NCBI RefSeq assembly: GCF_004210375.1
Contig: NC_134825.1
Span: 62,001-126,000 of the forward strand
Length of the DNA stretch: 64,000 nucleotides
Origin: Tachypleus tridentatus
Taxonomy: Eukaryota; Arthropoda; Merostomata; Xiphosura; Limulidae
Direction: 5' to 3'
The position numbers and the translations under genes were made by a program. This document shows positions 14,101-28,500 of the stretch, one piece after another (the stretch's first letter is position 1; each line of letters starts with the position of its first letter). The notes under the pieces were generated by a model. It had not been told where the DNA came from. It saw only the letters and a list, made by a program, of their open reading frames with translations, and searched no databases.

Positions 14101-16526
14101 TCATCACCTCGCAGAGTTCTTACTAAATCTCAGTCATTACTTAGCCAAGTAATTATCAACCTTCTATAAACACCCAGCTAAGTAATTATCAAACTTCATT
14201 CACTACAGAGCAGAGATCTTATCAAACTTCAGTCACTACCAGCCAAGTAATTATCAACCTTCTATCCTCACCTAGCCAAGTATTCAAGCATATATCCTCA
14301 CCTGGCTGGTAATAATCAACATTCTATCCCTACCTAGCAGAGTTCATACTAAACTTCAGTCATCACCAAGCCAAGTAATTATCAACCTTCTATCATCACC
14401 TAGCAGAGTTCTTAATAAACTTCAGTCACTACCTAGCAGAGTTCATACCAAACTTAAAACTCATAAATATACCCAATGAATTATCAAACTTATCCTCACC
14501 AAGCTGGAGTAATTATCAAACCTTATATCCTCACTGAGCTAAGTAATTATCAACCTTCTATCCCTCACCTAGCTAAGTACTTATCAACCTTCAATCTCAC
14601 CTAGTTGAGTAATCATCAACCTTCTATCTCTCACTTAGCTGAGTAATCATCAACCTTCTATCCTCACCTAGCTGAGTAATTATCAACCTTCTAACTCCTA
14701 CTCTAATCAAGTAATATCAACCTTCTATACTCACCTAGCTGGTAATTATCAACTATCTATCCTCACCTGCTGGTACTTATTCAACCTTTCTATCTCACCT
14801 ATCTAAGTAATTATCACCTTCTATCTCACTGAGCTAATGGTATCAACCTTCTATCCTCACTGAGCTGGTAATTATCAACCTTCTATCTCACTGAGCTGGG
14901 TACTATCAACCTTCTAACCTCTACCTAATTGGTAATATCAACCTTCTATACTCACCTAGCTGTAATTATCGACCATCTATCTCACCTAGCTAAGTAATTA
15001 TCTACCTTCTATCCTCACTCTATCTGCAAGTATCAACCTTCTATCCTCACCTAGCAAGTAATTATCAACCTTCTATCCTCACTGAGCTAAGTAATATCAA
15101 CCTTCTATCCTCACCTGAAGCCAAGTAATTATCAATCTTTCTATCCTCACCTAGCTAAGTAATTATCAACCTTCTATCCTCACTGAGCTAAGTAATTATC
15201 AACCTTCTATCATCACCTAGCTGAGTAATCATCAACCATCAAGCAGAGTTCTTATCAAACTTCAGTCACAACCTAGACAAATAATTATCAACCTTCTATC
15301 CTCACCTAGCAGAGTTATTACCAAAACTTCAGTCATCACCAAGCCAAGTAATTATCAACCTTCTATCATCACCTAGCAGAGTTCTTAACAAACTTCAGTC
15401 ACTACCTAGCAGAGTTCATACCAAACTTAAACTCATAACATACCCAATGAATTATCAAACTTCTATCCTCACCAAGCCAAGTAATTATCAAACTTATATC
15501 CTCACCGAGCCAAGTAATTATCAACCTTCTATCCCCACCTAGCCAAGTAATTATCAACCTTCTATCCCCACCTAGCCAAGTAATTATCAACCTTCAATCC
15601 TCACCTAGCTGAGTAATCATCAACCTTCTATCCTCACTTAGCTGAGTAATCATCAACCTTCTATCCTCACCTAGCTGAGTAATCATCAACCTTCTATCCT
15701 CACCTAGCTGAGTAATTATCAACCTTTCTATCTCACCTAGCTGAGTAATCATCAACCTTCTATCCTCACCTAGCTGAGTAATCATCAACCTTCTATCCTC
15801 ACCTAGCTGAGTAATCATCAACCTTCTATCCTCACCTAGCTGAGTAATCATCAACCTTCTATCCTCACCTAGCTGAGTAATCATCAACCTTCTATCCTCA
15901 CCTAGCTGAGTAATTATCAACCTTCTATCCTCACTCTAGCTGAGTAATTATCAAACTACTATCCTCACCTAGCTGAGTAATCATCAACCTTCTATCCTCA
16001 CCTTGCTGAGTAATCATCAACCATCTACACTCACCTGACCAAGTAATTATAAACATCCTATCCTCACCTAGACAAGTAATCATCAACCATCTATCCTCAC
16101 CCAGCAGAGTTCTTATCAAAATTCAGTCACTACCAGCAGAGTTCTTATCAAACCTCAATCCTCACCTAACCAAGAAATTATCAACCTTCATTCCCCACCA
16201 GGTGTAATTATCAACCTTCTATCCTCACTGAGCCAAGTAATTATCAACTTTCTATCCTCACCTAATAGAGTACTTATCAAACTTCAGTCATCACGAAGCC
16301 AAGTAATTATCAACCTTCTATCATCACCTAGCAGAGTTCTTACCAAACTTCTAGTCATTACTTCAGCTGGTAATTATCAACCTTCTATCCTCACCTCGCC
16401 AAGTAATTATCAAACTTCAGTCACTACCAAGAAGAGTTCTTATCAAACTTAATTCACTACAAAGCAGAGTTCTTATCAAACTTCAGTCACTACCTAGCCA
16501 AGAAATTATCAACCTTCTATCCTCAC

Positions 16527-19500
16527 CTAGCAGAGGTCTTTCCAAACTTCACTCATAACCTAGCTAAGTAATTATCAACCTTCTAACTCACCTGGCAAAG
16601 TAATTATCTACCTTCTATCCTCACCTATCCAAGTAATCATCAACCTTCTATCCTCACCTAGCCAAGTAATCATCAACCATGTATCCTCACCTAGCCAAGT
16701 AATCATCAACCATGTATCCTCACCTAGCCAAGTAATTATCAACCTCCTATCCTCACTCCTGCCAAATTATTCATCAACTATCTATTTTCACCTAGCAGAG
16801 TTCTATCAAATTCAGTCACTACTGAGCAGAGTTCTTATCAAATTTCAGCCACAACCTAGCTAAGAAATTATCAACCTTTCTCCTCACCTAGAAGAGTTCT
16901 TACTAAACTTCACTCATAACCTAGCTAAGAAATTATCAAACTTATCCTCACCTAGCTAAATAATTATCAAACTTCTATCCTCACCATGCCAAGTAATTAT
17001 CAACCTTCTATCCTCACCATGCCAAGTAATTATCAACCTTCTATCCTCACCGAGCCAAGTAATTATCAACCTTCTATCCTCACCGAGCCAAGTAATTATC
17101 AACCTTCTATCCTCACCGAAGCCAAGTAATTATCAACCTTCTATCCTCACCGAGCCAAGTAATTATCAACGTTCTATCCTCACTGAGCCAAATAATTATC
17201 AACCTTCTAACCCCACCTAATCAAGTAAATATCAACCTTCTATACTCACCTAGCCAAGTAATCATCGACCATCTATCCTCACCTGGCCAAGTAATTATCT
17301 ACCTTCTATCCTCACCTATCCAAGTAATCATCAACCTTCTATCCTCACCTAACCAAGTAATCATCAACCTTCTATCCTCACCGAGCCACGTAATTATCAA
17401 CCTTCTATCTCACCTAAGCAAGTAATTATCAATTTCTAACCTAACCTAGTAGAGTATATCAGACTGTAGTCACTACCTAAATCTAAGTAATTATCAACCT
17501 TCTAATCTTAATTCAGCTAAGTATTTATCAACCTCCTATCTCACCTACCCAAGTATTCAACCATCTATCCCCACCTGACCAAGTATCAATTATCAACCTT
17601 CTTTCATCATCTAGCTGAGTAATCATCAACCTTCTATCCTCACCTAGCTGAGTAATCATCAACCTTCTATCCTCACCTAGCTGAGTAGTCATCAACCTTC
17701 TATCCTCACCTTGCTGAGTAATCATCAACCATCTATCCTCACCTAGCAGAGTTCTTATCAAAATTCAGTCACTACCAGCAGAGTTCTTATCAAACCTCAA
17801 TCCTCACCCTACCAAGAAATTATCAACCTCTATTCCTCACTGAAAGGTAATTATCAAACTTCTATCTCACCGAAGCCAGTAATTCATCAACCTTCTATCC
17901 TCACCTAAGCTGAGTAATTATCAACCTTCTATCTCACCTAGCTGAGTAATTATCAACCTTCTATCTCACCTAGCTGAGTAATCATCAACCTTCTATCCTC
18001 ACCTAGCTGAGTAATCATCAACCTTCTATCCTCACCTAGCTGAGTAATCATCAACCTTCTATCCTCACCTTGCTGAGTAATCATCAACCATCTATACTCA
18101 CCTGACCAAGTAATTATAAACATCCTATCCTCACCTAGCCGAGTAATCATCAACCATCTATCCTCACCTAGCAGAGTTCTTATCAAAATTCAGTCACTAC
18201 CAACCTTGTTATTATTATATAATCAATCCTCACCTAACCAAGAAATTATCAACCTTCATTCTCACCGAGCCAAGTAATTATCAAACTTCTATCCTCACCA
18301 AGCCAAGTAATTATCAACCTTCTATCCTCACCTAGCCAAGTAATTATCAACCTTCTATCATCACCTCGCAGAGTTCTTACCAAACTTCAGTCATTACTAG
18401 CCAAGTAATTATCAACCTTCTATAAACACCTAGCAGAGTTCTTACCAAACGTTAGTCATCACCAAGCCAAGTAATTATTAATTTTCTCTCCCCACCTAGC
18501 TAAGTAATTATCAAACTTCATTCACTACAGAGCAGAGATCTTATCAAACTTCAGTCACTACCTAGCCAAGTAATTATCAACCTTCTATCCTCACCTAGCC
18601 AAGTATTCAAGCATATATCCTCACCTGGCCAAGTAATAATCAACCTTCTATCATCACCTAGCAGAGTTCTTATCAAAATTCAGTCACTACCAGCAGAGTT
18701 CTTATCAAACCTCAATCCTCACCAAACCAAGAAATTATCAACCTTCATTCTCACCGAGCCAAGTAATTATCAACCTTCTATCCTCACCGAGCCACGTAAT
18801 TATCAATCTTCTAATCTAACCTAGCAGAGTTATTATCAGACTGCAGTCACTACCTAACCAAGTAATTATCAACCTTCTAATCTTAACTAGCCAAGTAATT
18901 ATCAACCTCCTATACTCACCTACCCAAGTATTCAACCATCTATCCCCACCTGGCCAAGTATCAATTATCAACCTTCTTTCATCATCTAGTGGAGTTCTTA
19001 CCAAACTTCAGTCACTAGCGAAGAAATTATCAACCTTCTATCCTCACCTAACAGAGTGCTTACCAAATTTCACACATAACCTAGCCAAGAAATTATAAAA
19101 TTTCTATCCTCACCGAGCCAAGTAATTATCAACCTTCTATCATCACCGAAACAAGTAATTATGAACCTTCTATCCTCACCGAGACAAGTAATTATCAACC
19201 TTCTATCCTCAACGAGCCAAGTAATTATCAACCTTCTATCCTCAACGAGCCAAGTAATTATCAACCTTCTATCCTCACCGAGCCAAGTAATTATGAACCT
19301 TCTATCCTCACCGAGCCAAGTAATTATGAACCTTCTATCCTCACCGAGACAAGTAATTATCAACCTTCTATCCTCACCTCGCGAAGTAATTATTAACCGT
19401 CTATCCTCACCTAGCTGAGTAATCATGAACCATCAAGCAGAGTTCTTATCAAACTTCAGTCACAACCTAGACAAATACTATCAACCTTCTATCCTCACCT

Positions 19501-22500
19501 AGCAGAGTTCTTGCCAAACTTCAGTCATTACCTAGCCTAGTAATTATCAACCTTCTATCATCACCTAGCTGAGTAATCATGAACCATCAAGCAGAGTTCT
19601 TATCAAACTTCAGTCACAACCTAGACAAATAATTATCAACCTTCTATCCTCACCTAGCAGAGTTCTTGCCAAACTTCAGTCATTACCTAGCCTAGTAATT
19701 ATCAACCTTCTATCATCACCTAGCTGAGAAATCATGAACCATCAAGCAGAGTTCTTATCAAACTTCAGTCACAACCTAGACAAATAATTATCAACCTTCT
19801 ATCCTCACCTAGCAGAGTTCTTGCCAAACTTCAGTCATTACCTAGCCTAGTAATTATCAACCTTCTATCATCACCTCGCAGAGTTATTACCAAACTTTAG
19901 TCATTACTTAGCCAAGTAATTATCAACCTTCTATAAACACCTAGCCAAGTAATTATCAAACTTCATTCACTACAGAGCAGAGATCTTATCAAACTTCAGT
20001 CAGTACCTAGCCAAGTAATTATCAACCTTCTATCCTCACCTAGCCAAGTATTCAAGCATATATCCTCACCTGGCCAAGTAATAATCAACATTCTATCCCT
20101 ACCTAGCAGAGTTATTACCAAAACTTCAGTCATCACCAAGCCAAGTAATTATCAACCTTCTATCATCACCGAGCCAAGTAATTATCAACGTTCTATCCTC
20201 ACCGAGCCAAGTAATTATCAACCTCCTATCCTCACCTAGCTAAGTAATCATCAACCATCTATCCTCACGCAGCAGAGTTCTTATCAAACCTCAATCATTA
20301 CCTCACCAAGTAATTATGAATCTTCTCTCCTCACCTAGCCACGTAATTATCAACCTACTATCCTCACCGAGCCATGTAATTATCAATCTTCTATCCTCAC
20401 CTCGTCAAGCAATTATCAACCTTCTATCCTAACCCACCCAAGAAATTATCAACCTTCTATCCTCACTTAGCAAAGAAATTATCAACCTTCTATTCCCACC
20501 TAGCTAAGTAATTATCAACCTTCTATCCTCACTCAGCAAAGAAATTATCAACCTTCTATTCCCACCTAATCGAGTAATTATCAACCTTCTATCCTCACCT
20601 ATCCAAGTAATCATCAACCTTCTATCCTCGCCTAGCCAAGTAATTATCAACCTCCTATCCTCACCTACCCAAGTATTCAACCATCTATCCCCACCTGGCC
20701 AAGTATCAATTATCAACCTTCTTTCATCATCTAGTGGAGTTCTTACCAAACTTCAGTCACTAGCGAAGAAATTATCAACCTTCTATCCTCATCTAACAGA
20801 GTTCTTACCAAATTTCAGACATAACCTAGCCAAGAAATTATAAAATTTCTATCCTCACCGAGCCGAGTAATTATTATCAACCTTCTATCCTCACCGAAAC
20901 AAGTAATTATGAACCTTCTATCCTCACCGAGCCAAGTAATTATCAACCTTCTATCCTCAACGAGCCAAGTAATTATCAACCTTCTATCCTCACCGAGCCA
21001 AGTAATTATCAACCTTCTATCCTCACCTAGCTGAGTAATCATCAACCTTCTATCCTCACCTAGCTGAGTGATCATCAACCTTCTATCCTCACCTAGCTGA
21101 GTAATCATGAACCATCAAGCAGAGTTCTTATCAAACTTCAGTCACAACCTAGACAAATAATTATCAACCTTCTATCCTCACTGTGCAGAGTTCTTGCCAA
21201 ACTTCAGTCATTACCTAGCCTAGTAATTATCAACCTTCTATCATCAGCTCGCAGAGTTCTTACCAAACTTCATTCATTACTTAGCCAAGTAATTATCAAC
21301 CTTCTATAAACACTCCAGCTGGTAATTATCAAACTTCATTCACTACAGAGCAGATATCTTATCAAACTTCAGTCAGTACCTAGCCAAGTAATTATCAACC
21401 TTTTATCCTCACCTAGCCAAGTATTCAAGCATATATCCTCACCTAGCCAAGTAATTATCAACCTTCTATCATCACCTAGCAGAGTTCTTAACAAACTTCA
21501 GTCACTACCTAGCAGAGTTCATACCAAACTTAAACTCATAACATACCCAATGAATTATCAAACTTCTATCCTCACCAAGCCAAATAATTATCAACCTTCT
21601 ATCCCCACCTAGCCGAGTAATTATCAACCTTCAATCCTCACCTAGCTGAGTAATCATCAACCTTCTATCCCCACCTAGCTGAGTAATCATCAACCTTCTA
21701 TCCTCACCTAGCTAAGTAATCACCAACCTTCTATCCTCACCTAGCTGAGTAATCATCAACCTTTTATCCTCACCTAGCTGAGTAATCATCAACCTTCTAT
21801 CCTCACCTAGCTGAGTAATCATCAACCTTCTATCCTCACCTAGCTGAGTAATCATCAACCTTCTATCCTCACCTAGCTGAGTAATCATCAATCATCTATA
21901 CTCACCTGACCAAGTAATTATAAACATCGTATCCTCACCTAGCTAAGTAATCATCAACCATCTATCCTCACCTAGCAGAGTTCTTATCAAAATTCAGTCA
22001 CTACCAGCAGAGTTCTTATCAAACCTGAATCCTCACCTAACCAAGAAATTATCAACCTTCATTCTCACCGAGCCAAGTAGTTATCAACCTTCTATCCTCA
22101 CCGAGCCAAGTAATTATTCAACTTTCTATCCTCACCTAATAGAGTACTTATCAAACTTCAGTCATCACCAAGCCAAGTAATTATCAACCTTCTATCATCA
22201 CCTAGCAGAGTTCTTACCAAACTTCAGTCATTACCTAGCGAAGTAATTATCAAACTTCAGTCACTACCAAGAAAAGTTCTTATCAAGATTCAGTCACTAC
22301 CGAGCAGAGTTCTTATCAAATTTAAGCCACAACCTAGCCAAGAAATTATCAACCTTCTCTCCTCACCTAGAAGAGTTCTTTCCAAACTTCACTCAAAACC
22401 TAGCCAAGTAATTATCAACCTTCTAACCTCACCTGGCCAAGTAATTATCTACCTTCTATCCTCACCTAGCCGAGTAATCATCAACCTTCTATCCTCACCT

Positions 22501-25500
22501 AGCCAAGTAATCATCAACCTTCTATCCTCACCTAGCCAAGTAATCATCAACCATGTATCCTCACCTAGCCAAGTAATTATCACTCTCCTATCCTCACCCT
22601 GCCAAATATTCATCAACCATCTATTTTCACGCAGCAGAGTTCTTATCAAACTTCAGTTACCTAGCGAAGTAATTATCAACCTTATATCCTCACCTCACCA
22701 AGTAATTATCAATCTTCTCTCCTCACCTAGCCACGTAATTATCAACCTTCTATCCTCACCGAGCCATGTAATTATAAACCTTCTATCATCACCTCACAGA
22801 GTTCTTACCAAACTTCAGTCATTACTTAGCCGAGTAATTATCAACCTTCTATAAACACCTAGCAGAGTTCTTACCAAACGTTAGTCATCACCAAGCCTAG
22901 TAATTATTAACCTTCTATCCTCACCTCGCCAAGTAATTATCAAACTTCAGTCACTACCAAGAAGAGTTCTTATCAAACTTAATTCACTACAAAGCAGAGT
23001 TCTTATCAAATTTCAGTCACTACCTAGCCAAGAAATTATCAACCTTCTATCCTCACCTAGCAGAGTTCTTTTCCAAATCCTCACTCATAACTCCAGCTAA
23101 GTAATTATCAACCTTCTAACCTCACCTGGCCAAGTAATTATCTACCTTCTATCCTCACATATCCAAGTAATCATCAACCTTCTATCCTCACCTAGCCAAG
23201 TAATTATCAAACTTCATTCACTACAGAGCAGATATCTTATCAAACTTCAGTCACTACCTAGCCAAGTAATTATCAACCTTCTATCCTCACCTAGCCAAGT
23301 AATCATCAACCATCTATCCTCACCTAGCCAAGTAATCATCAACCATCTATCCTCACCTAGCCAAGTAATTATCAAACTTTTATCCACACCTAGCCGAGTA
23401 ATTATCAAACTTCAGTCACTAACGAGTAGAGTTCTTTTCAATATTCAGTCACTACCTAGCCAAGAAATTATCAACCTTCTATCCTTACCTAGCAGAGTTC
23501 TTATCAAAATTCAGTCATTACCAGCAGTTTTATCAAACTTCAGTCACTGCCTAGCCAAGTAATTATCAACCTTCTATCCTTACCTAGCCGAGTAATAATC
23601 AACCCTCTATCCCTACCAAGCAGAGTTCTTATCAAACTTCAGTCATCACCAAGCCAAGTAATTATCAACCTTCTATCCTCACCGAGCCAAGTAATTATTC
23701 AACTTTCTATCCTCACCTAATAGAGTACTTATCAAACTTCAGTCATCACCTAGCAGAGTTCTTACCAAACTTCAGACATTACCTAGCCAAGTAATTATCA
23801 ACCTTCTATCCTCACCTCGCCAAGTAATTATCAAACTTCAGTCACTACCAAGAAGAGTTCTTATCAAACTTAATTCACTACCGAGCAGAGTTCTTATCAA
23901 ACTTCAGTCACAACCTAGCCAAGAAATTATCAACCTTCTATCCTCGCCTAGCAGAATTCTTACCAAACTTCACTCATAACCTAGCCAAGTAATTATCAAC
24001 CTTCTAACCTCACCTGGCCAAGTAATTATCTACCTTCTATCCTCACATATCCAAGTAATCATCAACCTTCTATTCTCACCTATCCAAGTAATCATCAACC
24101 TTCTATCCTCACCTAGCCAAGTAATTATCAACCTCCTATCCTCACCCTGCCAAATATTCATCAACCATCTATTTTCACCTAGCAGAGTTCTTATCAAAAT
24201 TCAGTCACTACCGAGCAGAGTTCTTATCACCTCAGCTACAACCTAGCTAAGAAATTATCAAACTTCTATCCTCACCTAGCTAAGTAATTATCAAACTTAT
24301 CTCACCTAAGCAAGTAATTATTATCAACCTCTATCCTCACCGAGCCAAGTACTTATCAACCTTCTATCCTCACCGAGCCAAGTAATTATCAACCTTCTAT
24401 CCTCACCTAGCTGCAGTACTTATGAACGTTTATCCTCACCCGCTAAGTAATTATCAACGTTTCTATCTCACCTAGCTGAAGTAATTATCAACGTTCTATC
24501 TCTCACTGAGCTAAGTAATTATCAACCTCCTATCTCACTTCCAGCTGTAATATCAACTATTCTATCTCACGCAGTAGAGTTCTTATCAAACCTCAATCAT
24601 TACCTCACCAAGTAATTATGAATCTTCTCTCCTCACCTAGCCACGTAATTATCAACCTACTATCCTCACCGAGCCATGTAATTATCAATCTTCTATCCTC
24701 ACCTCGTCAAGCAATTATCAACCTTCTATCCTCACTTAGCAAAGAAATTATCAACCTTCTATTCCCACCTAGCCAAGTAATATCAACCTTCTATCCTCAC
24801 TCAGCAAAGAAATTATCAACCTTCTATTCCCACCTAATCAAGTAATTATCAACCTTCTATCCTCACCTATCCAAGTAATCATCAACCTTCTATCCTCGCC
24901 TAGCCAAGTAATCATCAACCTTCTATCCAGACTAGCTGTACTATCAACCTTCTATCCTCACCCTGCCAAATAATCATCAACCATCTATTTTCACCTAGCA
25001 GAGTTCCTATCAAAATTCAGTCACTACCAGCAGAGTTCTTATCAAACTTCAGTCACTACCTAGCCAAGTAATTATCAACCTTCTAACCCCACCTAATCTA
25101 GTAAATATCAACCTTCTATACTCACCTAGCCAAGTAATTATCGACCATCTATCTTCACCGGGCCAAGTAATTATCTACCTTCTATCCTCACCTAGCCAAG
25201 TAATCATCAACCATGTATCCTCACCTGGCCAAGTAATTATCAACCTCCTATCCTCACCCTGCGAAATAATCATCAACCATCTATTTTCACCTAGCAGAGT
25301 TCTTATCAAAATTCAGTCACTACCGAGCAGAGTTCTTATCAAACTTCAGCCACTACCTAGCCAAGAAATTATCAACCTTCTCTCCTCACCTAGAAGAGTT
25401 CTTACCAAACTTCACTCATAAACTAGCCAAGAAATTATCAAACTTATATCCTCACCTAGCCAAGTAATTATCAAACTTCTATCCTCACCGAGCCAAATAA

Positions 25501-28500
25501 TTATCAACCTTCTAACCTCACCGAGCCAAGTAATTATCAACGTTCTATCCCCACCAAGAAAAGTAATTATCAACCTTCTATCCTCACCTCGCCAAGTAAT
25601 TATCAACCTTCCATCCTCACCTAGCCAAGTAATTATCAACCTCCTATCCTCACCTAGCTGTAATTCATCAACCTTCTATCTCATTCTAGCTAAGTAATTA
25701 TCAACGTTCTATCTCACTGAGCTAAGTAATTATCAACGCCAAGTTTATCATCTCACACAGCGAAGTAATTATCAACGTTCTATCCTCACCGAGCCAAGTA
25801 ATTATCAACCATCTATCCTCTCGGAGCCAAGAAATTATCAACCTTCTATCCTCACCTCACCAAGTAATTATCAACCTTCTATCCTCACATCACCAAGTAA
25901 TTATCAACCTTCTAACCTCACTCTAATTGGTAATTATCAACCTTCTACACTCACCTAGCTAAGTAACTATCAACCATCTATCCCTCACTCTGGTAGTAAT
26001 TATCAACCTTCTATTTTACTCTATCTAAGTAATTATCAACCTTCTATCTCACCTAGCAAGTAATTACAACAATGTATCCTCACCTAGCCAGTGTAATTAT
26101 CAACCTACCAAACGTACCCGGCCAAGTAATCATCAACCATCTATTTTCACCTAGCAGAGTTCTTATCAAAATTCAGTCACTACCAGCAGAGTTCTTATCA
26201 AACTTGAGTCACTAATCTTCGCTAAGAAATTATCAACCTTCTATCTCACCTAGCAGAGTTCTTACTCAAACTTCACCCATAACCTAGCCTAAGAAATTAT
26301 CAAACTTCTATCCTCACCTAGCTAAGTAATTATTAACCTTCTATCCTCACCTGCTTGGTAATTATCAACCTTCTATCCTCACCGAGCTGAGTAATTATCA
26401 ACGTTCTATCGTCACACAGCTGCAATTATCAACGTTCTATCTCCTACCAAGCTAAGTAATTATCAACCTTCTATCCTACTTCCTCTCCAGCTAAGTAATC
26501 ATCAACCATCTATCCTCACGCAGCAGAGTTCTATGAAACTTCAGTCATTACCTAGCTGGTAATTATCAACCTTTTATCCTCACCTAGCAGAGAGATCTTA
26601 CCAACTTCAGTCATTACTTAGCCAAGTAATTATCAAACTTATCCTCACCTAGCCAAATAATTATCAAACTTCTCCACACACCAAGACAAGTATCAAACCT
26701 TCTATCCTCACCACCAGCTGGGTAATTATCAACCATCTATCCTCTCGGGAGCTGTAATTATCAACCTTCTATCCTCACCTCACCTAAGTAATTATCAACC
26801 TTCTATCCTCACCTCACCAAGTAATTATCAACCTTCTAACTCCTACCTAATCAAGTAATTATCAACCTTTCTACACTCACCTAGCTGGTAATTATCAACC
26901 ATCTATCTCACTCCTGCAAAGTAATTATCAACCTTCTATCTTTACTCTATCCAAGTAATTATCAACCTTTCTATCTTCACCTATCTAAGTAATCATCAAC
27001 CTTCTATCCTCACCTAGCTAAGTAATCATCAACTTTCTATCCTTCTCTAGCCAAGTTAACATCAACCTTCTATCTCACTCTAGCTAAGTAATCATCAACC
27101 TTCTATCCTCTCCTGGCGAAGTACTCATCAACCTACCAAACTACCTCCTGCTAAGTAATTATCAATAATCTATCTTCACCTAGCAGAGTTCTTATCAAAA
27201 TTCAGTCACTACCAGCAGAGTTCTTATCAAACTTCAGTCACAACCCAGCTGGTACTTATCAACTTTCTATCATCACCTAGCAGAGTTCTTACTAACTTCA
27301 GTCACTACCTGCTGCAGTAATACATCATCCTTTCTCATCACCTAGCAGAGTTCTCTACCAAACTTCTTAGTCATTTCCCAGCTAAGTATTATCAACCTTC
27401 TATCTCACCGAGCCAAGTAATTATCAACCTTCTATCCTCACCAACCATGTAATTATCAACGCTCTATCCTCACCAAGCCAAATATTTATCAACCTTCTAT
27501 CCTCACCTAGCCATAATAATTATCAAACCTTCTATCCTCACCTAGCCAAGTAATTATCAACCTTCTATCCTCACTGAGCTACGTAATTATTAATCTTTCT
27601 AACCTAACCTAGTAGAGTCCTTGCTAAACTTCGTCATTACCTAGACTAGTACTTAACAACCTTCTATCCCCACCTAGCTAAGTAATTATCAAACTTTATT
27701 CACTACAGAGCAGAGATCTTATCAAACTTCAGTCACTACCTAGCTAAGAAATTATCAACCTTATCCTCACCTAGTAGAGTTTTTCCAAACTTCACTCATA
27801 ACCTAGCTGTAATTATCAACCTCTAACTCACCTAGCAAAGTAATTATCAACCTTCTATCCTCACCCTATCCAAGTAATCATCAACCTTTCTATCTCACCC
27901 AGCTGAGTAATTATCAACCATCTATCCTCACTCCCAGCTGGTAATTATCAACCATCTATCTCACTCTAGCTAAGTAATTATCAACCTCTCCTATCCTCAC
28001 TCCTGCCAAGTATTCATCAACCATCTATCCTCACCCAGCAGAGTTCTTATCAAAATTCAGTCACTACTGAGTAGAGTTCTATCAAATTCTCAGCCACAAC
28101 CAGCCAAGAAATTATCAACCTTCTCTCCTCACCTAGAAGAGAGTTCTACCAAACTCACTCATAACCTAGCCAAGAAATTATCAAACTTCTATCCTCACCT
28201 AGCTGGTACGCATCAAATCTCTATCCTCACCCTACAAGTAATTATCAACCTTCTATCTCACCATGCTGAGTAATTATCAACCTTCTATCCTCACCGGAGC
28301 AAGTATTATCACCTTCTATCTTCACCGAAGCAGTAATTATCAACCTTCTATCCTCACTGAAGCCAAGTAATAATCAACCTTCTCATCTCACCTAGCTAAG
28401 TAATTATCAACCTTCTATCTCTCACTGAGCTGGGCCACTATCAACCTTTCTATCCTCACCTAATCAAGTAAATATCAACCTTCTATACTCACTCTTAGCT

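Larger units (their letters stand above)
1..16526 (+). repeat. Left arm of a ~16.6-kb inverted repeat
   Basis: This arm reads as the reverse complement of 31675-48295. Base 1 pairs with about 48295, the unique flank 1-5275 pairs with 43022-48295, and the satellite from 5276 to about 16526 pairs in the same order with 43021 down to 31675. Landmarks that pair include the coiled-coil exon, mitoferrin exons 3 and 4, the odd monomers near 5890-5990 (right 42310-42410), and the block at 11566-11787 (right 36437 onward). The arm may continue left of the window. Differences are scattered single-base indels and a few substitutions. Whether this is a true palindrome or a redundant contig cannot be settled from sequence alone. 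Confidence 0.9.

Noticed and set aside
15594-15920. Open frames of 60-128 codons in the satellite as genes
   Set aside because: They arise because the unit is 33 bp, occur on both strands, start and stop at random monomer variants, and have no splice or start context.
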